64,000 nt of DNA from Macrostomum hystrix (taxonomy: Eukaryota; Platyhelminthes; Macrostomidae), in the NCBI GenBank assembly GCA_950097015.1, contig CATNEN010000038.1:28736501-28800500 (forward strand). The letters run 5' to 3'. The position numbers and the translations under genes were made by a program. The notes beneath the pieces were generated by a model. That model was not told the DNA's origin and did no database searches. It saw only the letters and a program-made list of their open reading frames with translations. Every line of letters begins with the position of its first letter. Position 1 is the first letter of the stretch. Of this stretch, positions 20,079 to 31,899 are shown one piece after another.

Positions 20079-21367
20079 TGATGCAGTGTAATGCAGTGTA
20101 ATGCAGTGTGATGCAGTGTGATGCAGTGTGATGCAGTGTGATGCAGTGTGATGCAGTGTAATGCAATGCGATGCAGTGTAATGCAGTGTGATGCAGTGTG
20201 ATGCAGTGTGATGCAGTGTAATGCAGTGTAATGCAGTGTGATGCAGTGCGATGCAGTGTGATGCAGTGTAATGCAGTGTGATGCAGTGTAATGCAGTGTA
20301 ATGCAGTGTAATGCAGTGTAATGCAGTGTAATGCAATGCGATGCAGTGTGATGCAGTGTAATGCAGTGTGATGCAGTGTGATGCAGTGTGATGCAGTGTA
20401 ATGCAGTGTGATGCAGTGTGATGCAGTGTAATGCAGTGTGATGCAGTGCGATGCAGTGTAATGCAGTGTGATGCAGTGTGATGCAGTGTGATGCAGTGTA
20501 ATGCAGTGCGATGCAGTGTGATGCAGTGTGATGCAGTGTGATGCAGTGTGATGCAGTGTGATGCAGTGTAATGCAATGCGATGCAGTGTGATGCAGTGTA
20601 ATGCAGTGTGATGCAGTGTGATGCAGTGTAATGCAGTGTGATGCAGTGTGATGCAGTGTAATGCAGTGTAATGCAGTGTAATGCAGTGTAATGCAGTGTA
20701 ATGCAGTGTAATGCAGTGTAATGCAATGCGATGCAGTGTGATGCAGTGTAATGCAGTGTGATGCAGTGTGATGCAGTGTGATGCAGTGTAATGCAGTGTG
20801 ATGCAGTGTAATGCAGTGTGATGCAGTGCGATGCAGTGTGATGCAGTGTAATGCAGTGTGATGCAGTGTGATGCAGTGTGATGCAGTGTGATGCAGTGTA
20901 ATGCGGTGTGATGCAGTGTGATGCAGTGTGATGCAGTGTGATGCAGTGTGATGCAGTGTAATGCAGTGTGATGCAGTGTGATGCAGTGTGATGCAGTGTA
21001 ATGCAGTGTGATGCAGTGTGATGCAGTGTGATGCAGTGTGATGCAGTGTGATGCAGTGTGATGCAGTGTAATGCGGTGTGATGCAGTGTGATGCAGTGTA
21101 ATGCAGTGTAATGCAGTGTGATGCAGTGTGATGCAGTGTGATGCAGTGTGATGCAGTGTGATGCAGTGTGATGCAGTGTGATGCAGTGTAATGCAGTGTG
21201 ATGCAGTGTAATGCAGTGTGATGCAGTGTGATGCAGTGTAATGTAGTGTAATGCAGTGTGATGCAGTGTGATGCAGTGTGATGCAGTGTGATGCAGTGTG
21301 ATGCAGTGTGATGCAGTGTAATGCAGTGTGATGCAGTGTAATGCAGTGTGATGCAGTGTAATGCAGT
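20079..21367. repeat. 10-bp satellite atgcagtgtR, about 129 copies
   Basis: The unit stays in exact 10-bp register from 20,101 to 21,360 without a visible insertion or deletion. Variation is nearly confined to the last base (A or G), with rarer units such as atgcaatgcg at 20,161, 20,331, 20,571 and 20,721. The long ORF across it on the minus strand (His-Cys-Ile-Thr-Leu repeats) follows from the absence of stop triplets. Confidence 0.95.
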
Positions 21368-21369
21368 CT

Positions 21370-22405
21370 GTATGGCCGTAAGCAGTCTTGATATTTAAAG
21401 AGGCTGTGGTGAATTATGTCATGTATTGCGGCTGCTGTGTCAGGCCGGGTTGTGTCGCCCTTATGACCTTTCGCCCCCTCCCTGCTCGGTGCCGCCACCT
21501 GATTGGCTGGGCGCGGGCATTGTCTCTCACCCTGTCCCCCAGCCCTGCGTGGCTTTGCTCCTCCTGCCAATCAGATAAGCCTAGCTGTGCCCATCCACCC
21601 GGCCAGTGCGCGTTCGTGTGACCCGAGCTGTCAGGGATTGCATGCACGTTCAGTGCGACAGTTTCTGACGAGTAGGAGCTGGAGTGTCGAGTCTACCTGC
21701 TTGTACAGAGCGCGAGGCAAGACCAGCTGGTCCGTCTCGGGACACAACAAGGCTAATAAGCTATGAGGCGGATGTGACTGCTGTTAAAAGTACAAATGCA
21801 TAGTCTTGTTTGATGTCAATTGAATTCAACAACAGGTGGGAAATTTAATCTGCTCACTAAAATGATGGAAAATTCAATTACGATTTTCAATTTCCGCTTA
21901 CTGAGTTAAATAAAAAATCTAATTAAATAATTGAAGTTATTTAAACTGTCCGAGCGCGTATGTGAATACTATTAAGCACAAAACATTTCTTTGTAACACC
22001 CAGGAGTTAATAATTTTTTTATAATGAATCATTTAATTTTTAACCTTGTTTGCCCAATTTAAACAAGCGAGTCTATTCGTTGGACAATTTATTCAGTCAA
22101 ATTTATATTTATTGATCCGGTTCGTTGGTTTAACAAAATAATATTTGACCTAAACGAAAAAAGTGGACGATTTTTTTGTTTTGTTTTATCATGAGAAAAA
22201 CAGATCGTTTTTTTAATTTATTTCTTGCATTTGGAGTCCAATAAACTCACAGCCGCAGCCAGTGTTATATATAACTACTGAATTGTTGTTCTTGTTTCTT
22301 AAAAGTGGAGATCCTTTCTTGATGAAACATTATTTCTAGTCTATGGCCGAAATCTTTTTATAACTTCGTTTTTCTTCGGGGGGTTCAATAGGCGTTTTTG
22401 ATGCT
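21370..22405. other. Intergenic, no gene seen
   Basis: GC-richer sequence to about 21,770, then AT-rich. Overlapping short ORFs on both strands near 21,400-21,770 show no domain or splice context. Confidence 0.35.
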
Positions 22406-22411
22406 TAAATG

Positions 22412-22446
22412 AATGTCTATGGCAGCAACTCTTGGCCATAGACATT
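22412..22446. repeat. Perfect 12-bp hairpin
   Basis: aatgtctatggc (22,412-22,423) and gccatagacatt (22,435-22,446) are exact inverted repeats around an 11-base loop. More copies of tctatggc/gccataga occur at 22,340 and 22,530, so this may be a decayed foldback element like that at 61,885. Confidence 0.6.
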
Positions 22447-22998
22447 AGAGCACTCAAATCTACATTTGAGCAGCATTGTAATCACGATTACTTTCAGAAT
22501 GACTCTCGTAGATGGTCTTGTCCATAGACTATCTCGAGAGACATTAATTTTCCAAAAACATTAATTTGATATTCTATGGTGAAACTTAATTAGTGGCCAC
22601 TTTCCAGTCATTTTTTATCCAGACATGTAGTCTCGTAGTGCATGTTATTTTCACATTTTTGGCAGCCTAATGAATTAGCTGACTGGAGCGAAGCAGGAGT
22701 TTTAGCCATGAACTAAAGTACAACGGATCTGATCTGATCGTGAAGGGAGTACTATTGCTAAACTGACAGTACGTTTTGCTTTGCTCATTTTCGATGCCTT
22801 GCATCCGATCCTATGTTTTTTAAAGCAACAGACAAATCGATATAGGGATTTTTGCCCACTGAAATTGAATAAGGAATTTGACCCAAAACCTGTTAGACAC
22901 CTAGCTGGCAGCTAAATAGCTTCAAATTAGAGTTTTACGCTCGTAATAACAACGAGCCATTTTTCATTGTTCTCTCGACTGTTTGACGAGCGAGTAAC

Positions 22999-23808
22999 TC
23001 AAACAGCTCTGCCAGCTCTTCGATAATAGTAACGGCCGTAATAGTTGCCAAGGATGTCGCCGACATCGCCGGCGCCTCCAGGACAAGCCGACTGGCTGCA
23101 GACGCGTCGACGGATGCCGCGGCCGCTGACGACGGTGCTGTGGCAGCACTCGCCAGTTGGGCAATCCCAATCCGTGTCGCACTGCGACCACAGGGCGGCC
23201 GAGTGTTGCATGAAGGCCGGCAAGTCTGTACTGCTCGTGCTGGGTGATAGGCAGACACCGCCGCTGCCGGAACCTGTTGGATTGCAGGTGAGAACCTGGT
23301 GTCTAACAGGTGTGAGCCTGTGCCTCACAAATACGAACCTGTCTCTAACAGGTGTGAGTCTGTGTGTAACAGGTGTGAGTCTGTGTGTAACAGGTGTGAG
23401 TCTGTGTGTAACAGGTGTGAGTCTGTGTCTAAAAGGTGTGAGTCTGTTGTGTAACAGGTGTGAACCTTTGTCTTAAAGGTGTGAACTTGTGTGAACCTAA
23501 GCGTGTCCGTCACTCACGTTTATACTGCCACCAGGTGCGCCGGCAGGTGAGACCCTTGCAGCAGCTGGCCTCGCTCCAGCAGTAAGCGCCGTCACCTTGG
23601 CACTAAATGAAATCACTGCGATTATTAATTCATAATTTATCAGTCTATAAATCTAGTCAGCAATAGTCCTCACCATATTATCACTGCCACCCATCAGTCT
23701 CAGGTAGCCACTAACGGGTTCCGGGCCCAACTGAAGCAGCAAGATCACCAGAAGGAATAATCCTGTCGCTGAGATCAAAATGGACCCATTAGGCCTTGCT
23801 TGTGGCAT
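22999..23808 (-). CDS. Secreted Cys-rich protein, prokineticin/Dickkopf/colipase-like second half
   Basis: Three exons: 23808-23674, 23602-23518 and 23273-22999 (phases 0 and 1; GT-AG borders), 164 residues. Residues 1-35 form a signal peptide (LFLLVILLLQL core). Exon 2 has a knottin-like pattern (C-x6-C-x5-CC-x4-C). Exon 3 holds QCDTDWDCPTGECC followed by RRRVCSQ, the spacing typical of the prokineticin/colipase/Dickkopf Cys fold, and ends with a Tyr/Arg-rich tail (NYYGRYYYRR). Such proteins act as secreted ligands or cofactors; function here is unknown. Intron 2 contains a 21-bp minisatellite. The exon 3 acceptor (CCAACAG) is the least certain point. Confidence 0.75.
23289..23490. repeat. 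Minisatellite, 21-bp unit, about 9 copies, inside an intron
   Basis: The unit is gtgagtctgtgtgtaacaggt. It is the same unit type as the larger array at 28,180-29,360. It nearly fills intron 2 of the secreted Cys-rich gene. Confidence 0.9.
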
Positions 23809-23919
23809 TTCTCTGCACTGTTGATTTTATGTACCTTTTTTCCGATCGATTTTTTTCTCGATTGCACGGAATTTCGAGTCTAGCGAGTGTGGGGGGATTT
23901 TAACTAGATGGGCAAGGGG

Positions 23920-23926
23920 TTATATA
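23920..23926 (-). promoter_or_regulatory. TATA box of the secreted Cys-rich gene
   Basis: The minus strand reads TATATAA, 112 bp upstream of the ATG at 23808, leaving room for a leader of about 85 nt. Confidence 0.5.
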
Positions 23927-23999
23927 GTACTGAGCGACCAATAAGAATCTCAGAATTGAAATAGCTGCGGGTTTGCAATCCGATGATCTGTCCTCGTGA

Positions 24000-26440
24000 A
24001 GGAAAAGGAGTGTGGGGATGGCGATAGAGTCAGAAGTCGTACCGCAAAGTCTCGCGAGTTGCCGCGGAAAGAGGGATGAAGGGAGAGATGAAGGGAGAGA
24101 CAGTGGATGCAGGGAGTGGTCCTCTCGGCCTCAGGCTGGCCAGTCCCACTCAACCCATAGGCCACAGGCATGACTGCCGTGCCTACCCCAAGCAGTGCTC
24201 GAAACCGGCTAAAAGTCTAAATAGATGTCGGACTACCCGCAGACGGATAGGACAGGGCTATGCAGCCTACTGTCATCAGTAGCATGTTCGTAACTGACCC
24301 CTAAACTCGGTAGCAGTGGTCGACTCGGCCTAGGCTCTTGTCTTAGAAATGCGGAAAGGCTATCGGCAAAGCGGGAAATGATCTAGGGTAGCGCCACCAC
24401 CCAATGCGCCTACGTTGCCACCGCAGACATTTGGGAACTTGGGTCCCCGGAGCTCGCAGCTCCTAGTTTGTCACGCAGATCTTAGACAAGCCGAAAAATA
24501 GAGCCTTCTGTAACTTCCGTTTTAGACTAGGGTGAAGACCCCAGAATGGATCGAGACACGCCTCACCAGGGGATTCCTGAATTTGCGCTACAGTGGTCTA
24601 GAAAGGTGGTACTCAGAACTCGAATGAAGGTCCATAGCCGGAAACCTACTCATGAAACATCAGGCACATTCCTTACATTAGATTACGGCCTACACATTAA
24701 TTAACTAGCAAATCCGAACCTGTGTGAGATGAGGAAATCAGAGGCAGGAGAGATTAGGCAGAACACTGGCTGAGTGATTATGCAAGCGAAAGATTAATTG
24801 ATCATCGCCCTCGCTTCCGTGGCGGCAGTTGCGAAAGGCGGGGAACAGAAGGGAAACTCAATTGGCAGGGGAGTTTGACACGTACTCCTTGATCCGCCAG
24901 GAAGAGAGGAAAAACCCGCCAAGGAATTCCCCACCCCTAGCAGAGAAACACATGCTACACTCCGCATTTTACTCGCAAATCCCTAGCTCCTTATTACTCT
25001 CATGCGCGCTCACAGTTGTCCTCCTGCCGCAGCTGTCAGCTAGGCATCACCAGAGCCCACCCCCTAATGAATTAGCCACTCATGATCGAGGGCTGCCTAA
25101 CGATAAAATAAAGGTGAAAAAGAGACATAGTAAAATAATTAAGTTGGTTTTAAAAGCAGCCCAATAAGTTAAATGATGGCGGTAAGTTAGATGGTTTATT
25201 AGGCTAAACAATTCCTAGCTCCCCTCCCGCTAAGTGTCGCCTAACTAAAAGTAAAATGTCCCTTAGGATTAACAATAATAAACCGCTGCGCGGATTACTT
25301 AGCTGGATCTCGTTTGGCCGCGTGCTGCAGTCCCGTTGTTCTCGGGGAGAAAGGATGGGCAAGACAGTAAGGCAGAGAAAGGAAACTTCTGCGAGTTGGC
25401 AGGGGCCAACGCACTGGGAGCTCAGAGGCTCAATTTAGAGCTCACCTAAGAGGTGGCTTGCGCTAAGGGAATGGGAACAGGCAATTGGCCTGTGCTATCT
25501 GCTCGGAGCTCAAGGCTCAAGGGTCTAAGCCCTACGTGGGTCCGGAAAGGTGCTCTGGGTCCGGTGGGAGTCCGGCCCGGCAAAAGTAAGTCCGGCAGGG
25601 GAGAAGGGGGAGAGCCGGCGGGGGAAAAAGGTCCTCCGGAAGGAAAAAGGTTGTCCTAGGGGCAGCGCAGCGCGCCTTCTTAAATAGTCCTGCAGCACGC
25701 CAACCCCGACATCCATCAAAGCAACCCACATTCGCGCCAGCCTGTCATCGAGGAATTGAAGCGGCGATTGCCGCCCCAATTGCCCAACGAACCGGCGGCG
25801 AGAAACGACAGATGTTCTGCTCGAACAGCCGTCGGCAGTCGGCCAATGATTGTTACTCCGCCAGGACAATGGGAAGCGCAGGCGCCGACCTGCCTACAGT
25901 GACATTTACATGTATCTAAAGGAGGGAGGTCATAAAGTCGAGCTAGGCTCGAATACTGTAAAGAAGTGGGGACATGAAGAATTAATGATCACTCATAACG
26001 CCCGAGTGATCCCCTATATCTGATCGCGGTTTGGAGGAGAATTATGACCTAAACTACTCATACAATAAAAGCTATGGCCGCGATCAGTCATTCCTACAGG
26101 GGTCTAGACAGATCCAGGGAGAAGGGATTCGACGGCTACTTAATTCACCGCCGCCCAAAACCCGGCCCTAAGATTAATGATCGTGTTTGCGGCCAGCTGC
26201 TATGTGGGTCGCAATTATTAGACACTTAAAAGTTTGAAAAATTATGCTGGCTCACACTCCCGCTCGATTCCCGCAGCACACTCCACATCAGAATCGGGAA
26301 CGAATCCCCATTCGTACATTTTTGTCGCAAGTGGATTAACTGTTAAAGCGACAGGGAAAAACACATCGGAGATTAAAGATAAGCAGACTTCTAAAGCTGA
26401 ATTTATCTAATTTAAATATTTTAATGGACTTTCTAGCTAA
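24000..26440. other. GC-richer block without recognised genes
   Basis: About 2.4 kb differing in composition from the AT-rich flanks, with ORFs up to 114 codons on both strands but no domains, splice pattern or clear terminal repeats. It could be a decayed transposable element. I cannot assign it. Confidence 0.35.
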
Positions 26441-26509
26441 ACTTTGACTTGTTCATATTTTTCTTGGAAATATAGTAGAAAATAGAATAGAAGAACTGGA
26501 TACAGCGGA

Positions 26510-26850
26510 GAGGGAATGTAAGACAAAGGATAAGGAATGTAGAACAAGACGATAAGGAATGTAGAACAAGAGGATAAGGAATGCAGAACAAGAGGATAAG
26601 GAATGCAGAACAAGAGGATAAGGAATGCAGAACATAAGGATAACGAATATAGGACAGAGGATAAGGAATGTAGAACAGAATGTAGAACAAGAGGATAAGG
26701 AATGCAGAACGTAAGGATAAAGAATATAGGACAGAGGATAAGGAATGTAAGACAGAGGATAGGTAATTTTTACAGCGGATAAGGAATGTAGAACAGAGGA
26801 TAAGGAATTTAGAACAAGAGGAAAGGATTGTAGAACAGAGAATATTAGAA
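26510..26850. repeat. Minisatellite, about 22-bp unit, about 15 copies
   Basis: The unit is aggataaggaatgtagaacaa with frequent losses of a few bases. It is degenerate at both ends. Confidence 0.85.
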
Positions 26851-26859
26851 TTTAGGATA

Positions 26860-28175
26860 GACTGTTTGACTTATGTGTTAAATAATTCATATTGCAGTAC
26901 ACGAACTGGATTTGCTAAACCATACTACTCGTAATAGTAGAGTAATTTGAGTATTTGACTATATACTTTACGAGAACAGAATCAGCATTATATTCAGTTT
27001 TAGCAAAGGGCTCAAGATATGAACGGATGAAAATGATTTAAAGTCCTAACAAGCAAAATAAATCATTATAACCCACAAATAATTGTTTGAAACGAAAAAA
27101 CAATCACAGCCTTCTACTAAAAATGAACTATAATTTCATTAAGGAAAATTAATTTTTTAAGAAAAGTGCATGGCGACTAACGACTATTAACAAGAAAATG
27201 ATAGTCTGAAATATAATAATAAGCTTAGAAATTATTGTTGAAATGTTAAAATTAATTTTGCTACGAAAGTAATAGTAAAAAAATGTTTTTAGTATAAGTT
27301 TTTTCATGATAAACGATCGTTTTAGCATTTACAGGAATTATAATAACTATTGGCGTTAGTTTCAATTAGTTTAAATTAATAGTTTTGTTAAATCTTAGAT
27401 CTCAGCGATTTGTTTTTTCCAAGGCAATTTAAATTTTCTCTCAAGCTTTTCATATTTGAATCTAAAAGTCTAAAACTCAGTAGATATAAAGGATTTTAAT
27501 TTTAATTTAAATTTTTATTTTAATTTTAACAGTTCTAGCTCACAACCAAAAAGGGTGTTTGAGAACAACTTCTTATTTTATTAAGGAAATTTTTCATAGA
27601 AATCTAGAATTAAACAGAATTTTTGTTAAAAGCAGTTGGAATATGTGATCTAATACGTCTTCCTTTAAAAAATCTTCTTAGATCGCTGGATTTTAGAAGA
27701 ATTAAATAACGTTCTATTCGAACGTAAATAAGAACGCAATATTTCATAATGAACGAATCGATTTCAACTTACCAGTCACATTTTAAATACAAAGGGCATG
27801 CAATTTACTTTTTAACCTACACACATAAAATAAACTCGTATATTTCTACTCATAGTACGAGCGTATATAAATTTGAATCTATAATTCGCATTAAAAGTAG
27901 TTGTTTGCCAATTGCAAGATTAATAAAACAGTCCAGAATGTAAACAACGATGTCATCAGCCCGAATGCTTTTTGGCCTGAATTCGGATCTGGAAACCGAG
28001 AAATTGGGCATTTTTAGGTTTTCTGCGCAAAAAGGTTTTGTTAAGTTCAGTATTAATTTACTGGTATTCAAAGCTAATTTTTTGCGTTCTATAAGTCATG
28101 TTTATTTCGCACCTAACATGTACATAATATGAAATAGTAGTGTCCAATCTTAGCACAAGTGTCAAGGCGTAAAAC
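26860..28175. other. AT-rich spacer, no gene seen
   Basis: Strongly AT-rich with no credible coding exon on either strand. Confidence 0.4.
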
Positions 28176-28179
28176 GATG

Positions 28180-29360
28180 TCTAACAGTTTGTGAGCCTGT
28201 GTTTTTGGACCAGTGTCTGACAGGTGTGAGTCTGTGTGTTACAGGTTTGAGTATATGTCTAACAGGCGTGAGCCTGTGTCTAACACGTACGAGTCTGTGT
28301 CTAACAGGTGTGAACCTGTGTCTCACAAATATGAACCTGTCTCTAAAAGGTGTGATTCTGTGTGTACCAGGTGTGAGTCTGTGTGTAACAGGTGTGAGTC
28401 TGTGTGTTACAGGTGTGAGTCTGTGTCTAACATGTACGACTCTGTGTCTAACAGGTGGGAGTCTGTGTCTAACAGGTATGAACCTGTGTCTCACAAATAT
28501 GAACCTGTCTCTAACAGGTGTGATTCTGTGTGTAACAGGTGTGAGTCTGTGTGTAACAGGTGTGAGTCTGTGTGTTACAGGTGTGAGTCTGTGTCTAACA
28601 GGTACGACTCTGTGTCTAACAGGTGGGAGTCTGTGTCTAACAGGTATGAACCTGTGTCTCAAAAATATGAACCTGTCTCTAACAGGTGTGATTCTGTGTG
28701 TAACAGGTGTGAGTCTGTGTGTTACAGGTGTGAGTCTGTGTCTAACAGGTACGACTCTGTGTCTAACAGGTGGGAGTCTGTGTCTTACAGGTATGAACCT
28801 GTGTCTCACAAATATGAACCTGTCTCTAACAGGTGTGATTCTGTGTGTAACAGGTGTGAGTCTGTGTGTAACAGGTGTGAGTCTGTGTCTAACAGGTACG
28901 ACTCTGTGTCTAACAGGTGGGAGACTGTGTCTAACAGGTGGGAGTCTGTGTCTAACAGGTGTGAGTCTGTGTCTAACAGGTGGGAGTCTGTGTCTAAAAG
29001 GTGTGAGTCTGTGTCTAACAGGTGTGAGTCTGTGTCTAACAGGTACGAATCTGTGTCCAACAGGTGGGAGTCTGTGTCTAACAGATGGGAACACTTTTTA
29101 GCAGGTGTGAACATGTGTCTAACAGACGTGAACCTGTTTCTATCAGCCGTGAACCTGCGCTTAAAAGGTGTAAGTCTGTGTCTAAAAGGGGTGAGCCTGT
29201 GTCTAAGAGGTGTGAACAAGTGTCTACCAGGTGTGAAAAAGTGTCTAACAGGTGTGAAAAAATGTCTAACATGTTTGAAGAAGTGTCTAACAGGTGCAAA
29301 CCTGTGGCTTACAGGTGTGAGTCTGTGTCTAAGAGGTTTAAACAAGTGTCTAACAGTTTA
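28180..29360. repeat. Minisatellite, 21-bp unit, about 56 copies, with 8-unit higher-order repeat
   Basis: The unit is gtgagtctgtgtctaacaggt. Variant units recur in a fixed order: gaacctgtctct... starts at 28,333 and 28,501 (168 bp, 8 units) and again at 28,669. The next period is 147 bp, one unit shorter. Both strands stay open because 21 is divisible by three. Confidence 0.93.
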
Positions 29361-29734
29361 TAAAATATTATTCTGCTTCAAGCTGTGTTTGTTACGGCTT
29401 ATCACAATATACATAGAATACGGGACTTGACCTGCCATGGCCCTCACAGCAGCTGTTTGTGAAGCCAAGGGTGGGACACTGTGGCTAAGGGTAGAGAGCG
29501 CACGATTTCCTAATTTCATTCGTCCATCCTCATCTGTGTGAGGCATCTCTGTGAGTCTGAGAAATTTCATTCCCCCCCAGAGCTGTGCTGCCTATTGGCA
29601 GAGAATAGTAGGGTGAGGAGTTTCGACGAAATGGCACGTAAGTTGAGAGGGTAGGAAAATTTGCAAGCGTGTTTCATTCTCAGAAAAATCTGATAATTAA
29701 TTTTGTTCATGCGTAGACTCCTCACATATTTAAC

Positions 29735-30085
29735 ATTAATCAAGGACCTGGGTTCGAGTATTTGATGAAATAAAGAAACACAAAGCGAAAGGCTGTACTT
29801 GACACTGCGTGTTTACGGGTTCCGCAAAAATACCAAAAATGTTTTCATAGTAAGCCTTAACTCTGACACAGAGGTCAAGGGGGAGCACTTTGTGTCCTTG
29901 AGCACGACTGCCAATTTCCTAATACTTCAGTTCACCAACAAGTACACCCGACGAATGGGTACCAGCATCGGCTGGGGTAGAAATTAGGGTGTCTGTGGCG
30001 ACTCTCCACAGTCCATGGACTGAACAGCTGTACGCAATAGCTGTGGCTGTGCCACTGAACTGTGCATCTGGCTCAACTAGGCAAC
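29735..30085 (+). mobile_element. SINE family B copy (plus)
   Basis: It has a B-box-like gggttcgag at about 29,751, 'gggtaccagcatcggctggg' at 29,956 and 'cagtccatggactgaacagc' at 30,010, the same body as the copy at 13,505. Confidence 0.65.
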
Positions 30086-30508
30086 GGTCTAATTTTTATT
30101 CTGTTCTATCAGGCCAGAAAATTTTTAAGGTACTAATAAGGAAGGTTGAGCAATTATTTTAGCTCATGCAAAATCCTGCTATCCACTTTACATCAAGAGC
30201 CAAAGGTAGGAGTAGACCGCAGGCATAAAGGCGGGTATTAGCTGGATCAATGCACAGATGACCAGGTGTTGGCACATCCTTACTCCTGGTAAGCTCTCTG
30301 AGAAGCAGCTGAACAATGGGCGATGAAGATTGGGATTTGAGGATGGCTGGGTGAAAGATATGGATCGCTGAAGACACGAAAAGATTGCATAGGTACCCTG
30401 ACCATCATGTGGCTGCTGCATGAAATAAACTCTTACGATTGCTAAAAGTACATTCTTATCAGTTAAAAGAGTACGCTATTTTCCCGGAAAAGACTACGGG
30501 GTATTTCA

Positions 30509-31027
30509 AATACCCACTGCCTATACTTCCCCATAGCTCCCAAACCGAATGACCGATTTTCCTGAAACTCCACCATCTGAATCAACATTTTCCGCCCTTT
30601 ACGGTGAAACTAACTTTTAAAGCCGTCCAAGACAGTCTATCGTCGAGATATTCAGCGATTCTTGTCGAAGACCCTGGTGGCAAGGACAAATTACATTGCT
30701 CTGTATAAAGCCTATTGGCGAATCCATATTTCTTCAATAATTCTAAGTACATGAACTAAGAATATAATCAACAATAATAGCCCACATGGTTACAAGTGTC
30801 TCTCATGAGATTTTTTGAGCAGAAAAATGATGCCCATATTGTTGATTTCTGCCACCAGACACCCCGACGAGAATCGTTGAATATCTCGACGATGCCGATG
30901 TTTTGTGATTCTGGAAGTTGTTTTAACGGATAGAGCGGAAAAATTCTTGCCCGTGTTCTGCATTTCAACCATGGCGATTGGTTGAATATTTTAGGAGATA
31001 CAAAAAAGTGAAAAAATTGTGGGTATT
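30509..31027. repeat. Foldback element with long imperfect inverted arms
   Basis: Left arm about 30,509-30,690, right arm about 30,842-31,027. Matching blocks in order are aatacccac, tccgcccttta/tccgctctatc, and cgtcgagatattcagcgatt against cgtcgagatattcaacgatt, then ctggtggca. A related single arm may lie near 37,980-38,165. The right end overlaps the stop codon of the NtA-like ORF. Confidence 0.6.
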
Positions 31028-31880
31028 AAATGGTACAATAGTTCCTAAGAATCCAGAACTCACACATTTCAACCGGCCTCTTCACCAATCGCTTCAGCAC
31101 AGCATCCTGTCCGAGCTGGCATTCCGGCTTTAAATCGGCCTCGAAGTCAACGAAGCTTTGCCGCAGCACCTCCCTGGCTGTGTCCAATTTCACTAGGCAG
31201 TCGGGCAGAACGGAAGATACATTCTGGACCAGCCTGCAGCCGGGATTCTCGTTGTCCTCACTGACAGAGGCCACCAGCGTGACCTCGGCTTGGTTTTGAC
31301 GGCACAGCAGGGCCTGTCGGGCAATAACCAGCTGATGACCCTCTGGCACGAAGCCGTTCTCGTTGATGAAAACCTTGCCTGAGTTCATCATGGTGGTAAA
31401 GAACAGTCCGGAGTCGCCGACATCGATGTTCAAGGCAAGGCAGAGACCGGTCTCTAACGACGGCGTCATCCCATTCAGAGTGACGTCACCATAGGGCAGG
31501 CGGCCCTTTAGATAGCACGAGGGCTTCACAACAGCCGAATACTGCTGGGTGCTGTCGCTGCTAGCAGAGTTGGGCAGACTGCGAACGACGTGCGTAACCT
31601 TGCCAGTGAACACGAGATTGGCCGTCAGGAAGCGAGTAGCCGTCAGCTTCAGATCTCTGAAATTTGAGCTTGCAGTTGAACTGGAAGCCTCGCCGAAAAT
31701 GTGAGTCAAGCTGGCCAAACGTTGAGCGCAGCCGTTCAGTGAGACTCGGGCCAAGTTGAACATTTGCTGAGCCGCGGCATAGTTGCAATCTGCAGACGCA
31801 TCCGTGACCTGGCTTGCTGGCCAAGCGACAATCAACAATACAGCGAGCAGCGAGAGGCAGCGACATAAGTTGACTGCCAT
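31026..31880 (-). CDS. Secreted protein with agrin NtA-like (OB-fold) domain
   Basis: An uninterrupted ORF of 284 residues. Residues 1-28 form a signal peptide (SLLAVLLIVAWPAS core). The middle (about residues 85-205) follows the agrin N-terminal NtA pattern: a first strand ANLVFTGKV, YSAVVKPSCYLKG, a Cys in TGLCLALN, then GDSGLFFTTM and VFINENGFVP. NtA domains in agrin bind laminin; that role here is only a possibility. A GTGAGT at 31063-31058 could be a donor in phase 1, replacing the last 12 residues with an exon I could not find. Otherwise translation stops at 31026 at the edge of the foldback element. No TATA box is evident upstream. Confidence 0.68.
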   Translation of the reverse strand: MAVNLCRCLSLLAVLLIVAWPASQVTDASADCNYAAAQQMFNLARVSLNGCAQRLASLTHIFGEASSSTASSNFRDLKLTATRFLTANLVFTGKVTHVVRSLPNSASSDSTQQYSAVVKPSCYLKGRLPYGDVTLNGMTPSLETGLCLALNIDVGDSGLFFTTMMNSGKVFINENGFVPEGHQLVIARQALLCRQNQAEVTLVASVSEDNENPGCRLVQNVSSVLPDCLVKLDTAREVLRQSFVDFEADLKPECQLGQDAVLKRLVKRPVEMCEFWILRNYCTI

Positions 31881-31899
31881 GTTCGGGAGATTGTTAAGT

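Noticed and set aside
19963..21570. 535-codon minus-strand ORF of His-Cys-Ile-Thr repeats
   Set aside because: It is only the 10-bp satellite read in a stop-free frame, with no splice or promoter context.
24829..25167. 112-codon plus-strand ORF
   Set aside because: Low-information composition, no domain or signal peptide, overlapping frames of similar quality.
28162..29430. ORFs up to 405 codons (Cys-Glu-Ser-Val-like repeats)
   Set aside because: Minisatellite with 21-bp unit, open on both strands and in several frames; no gene structure.
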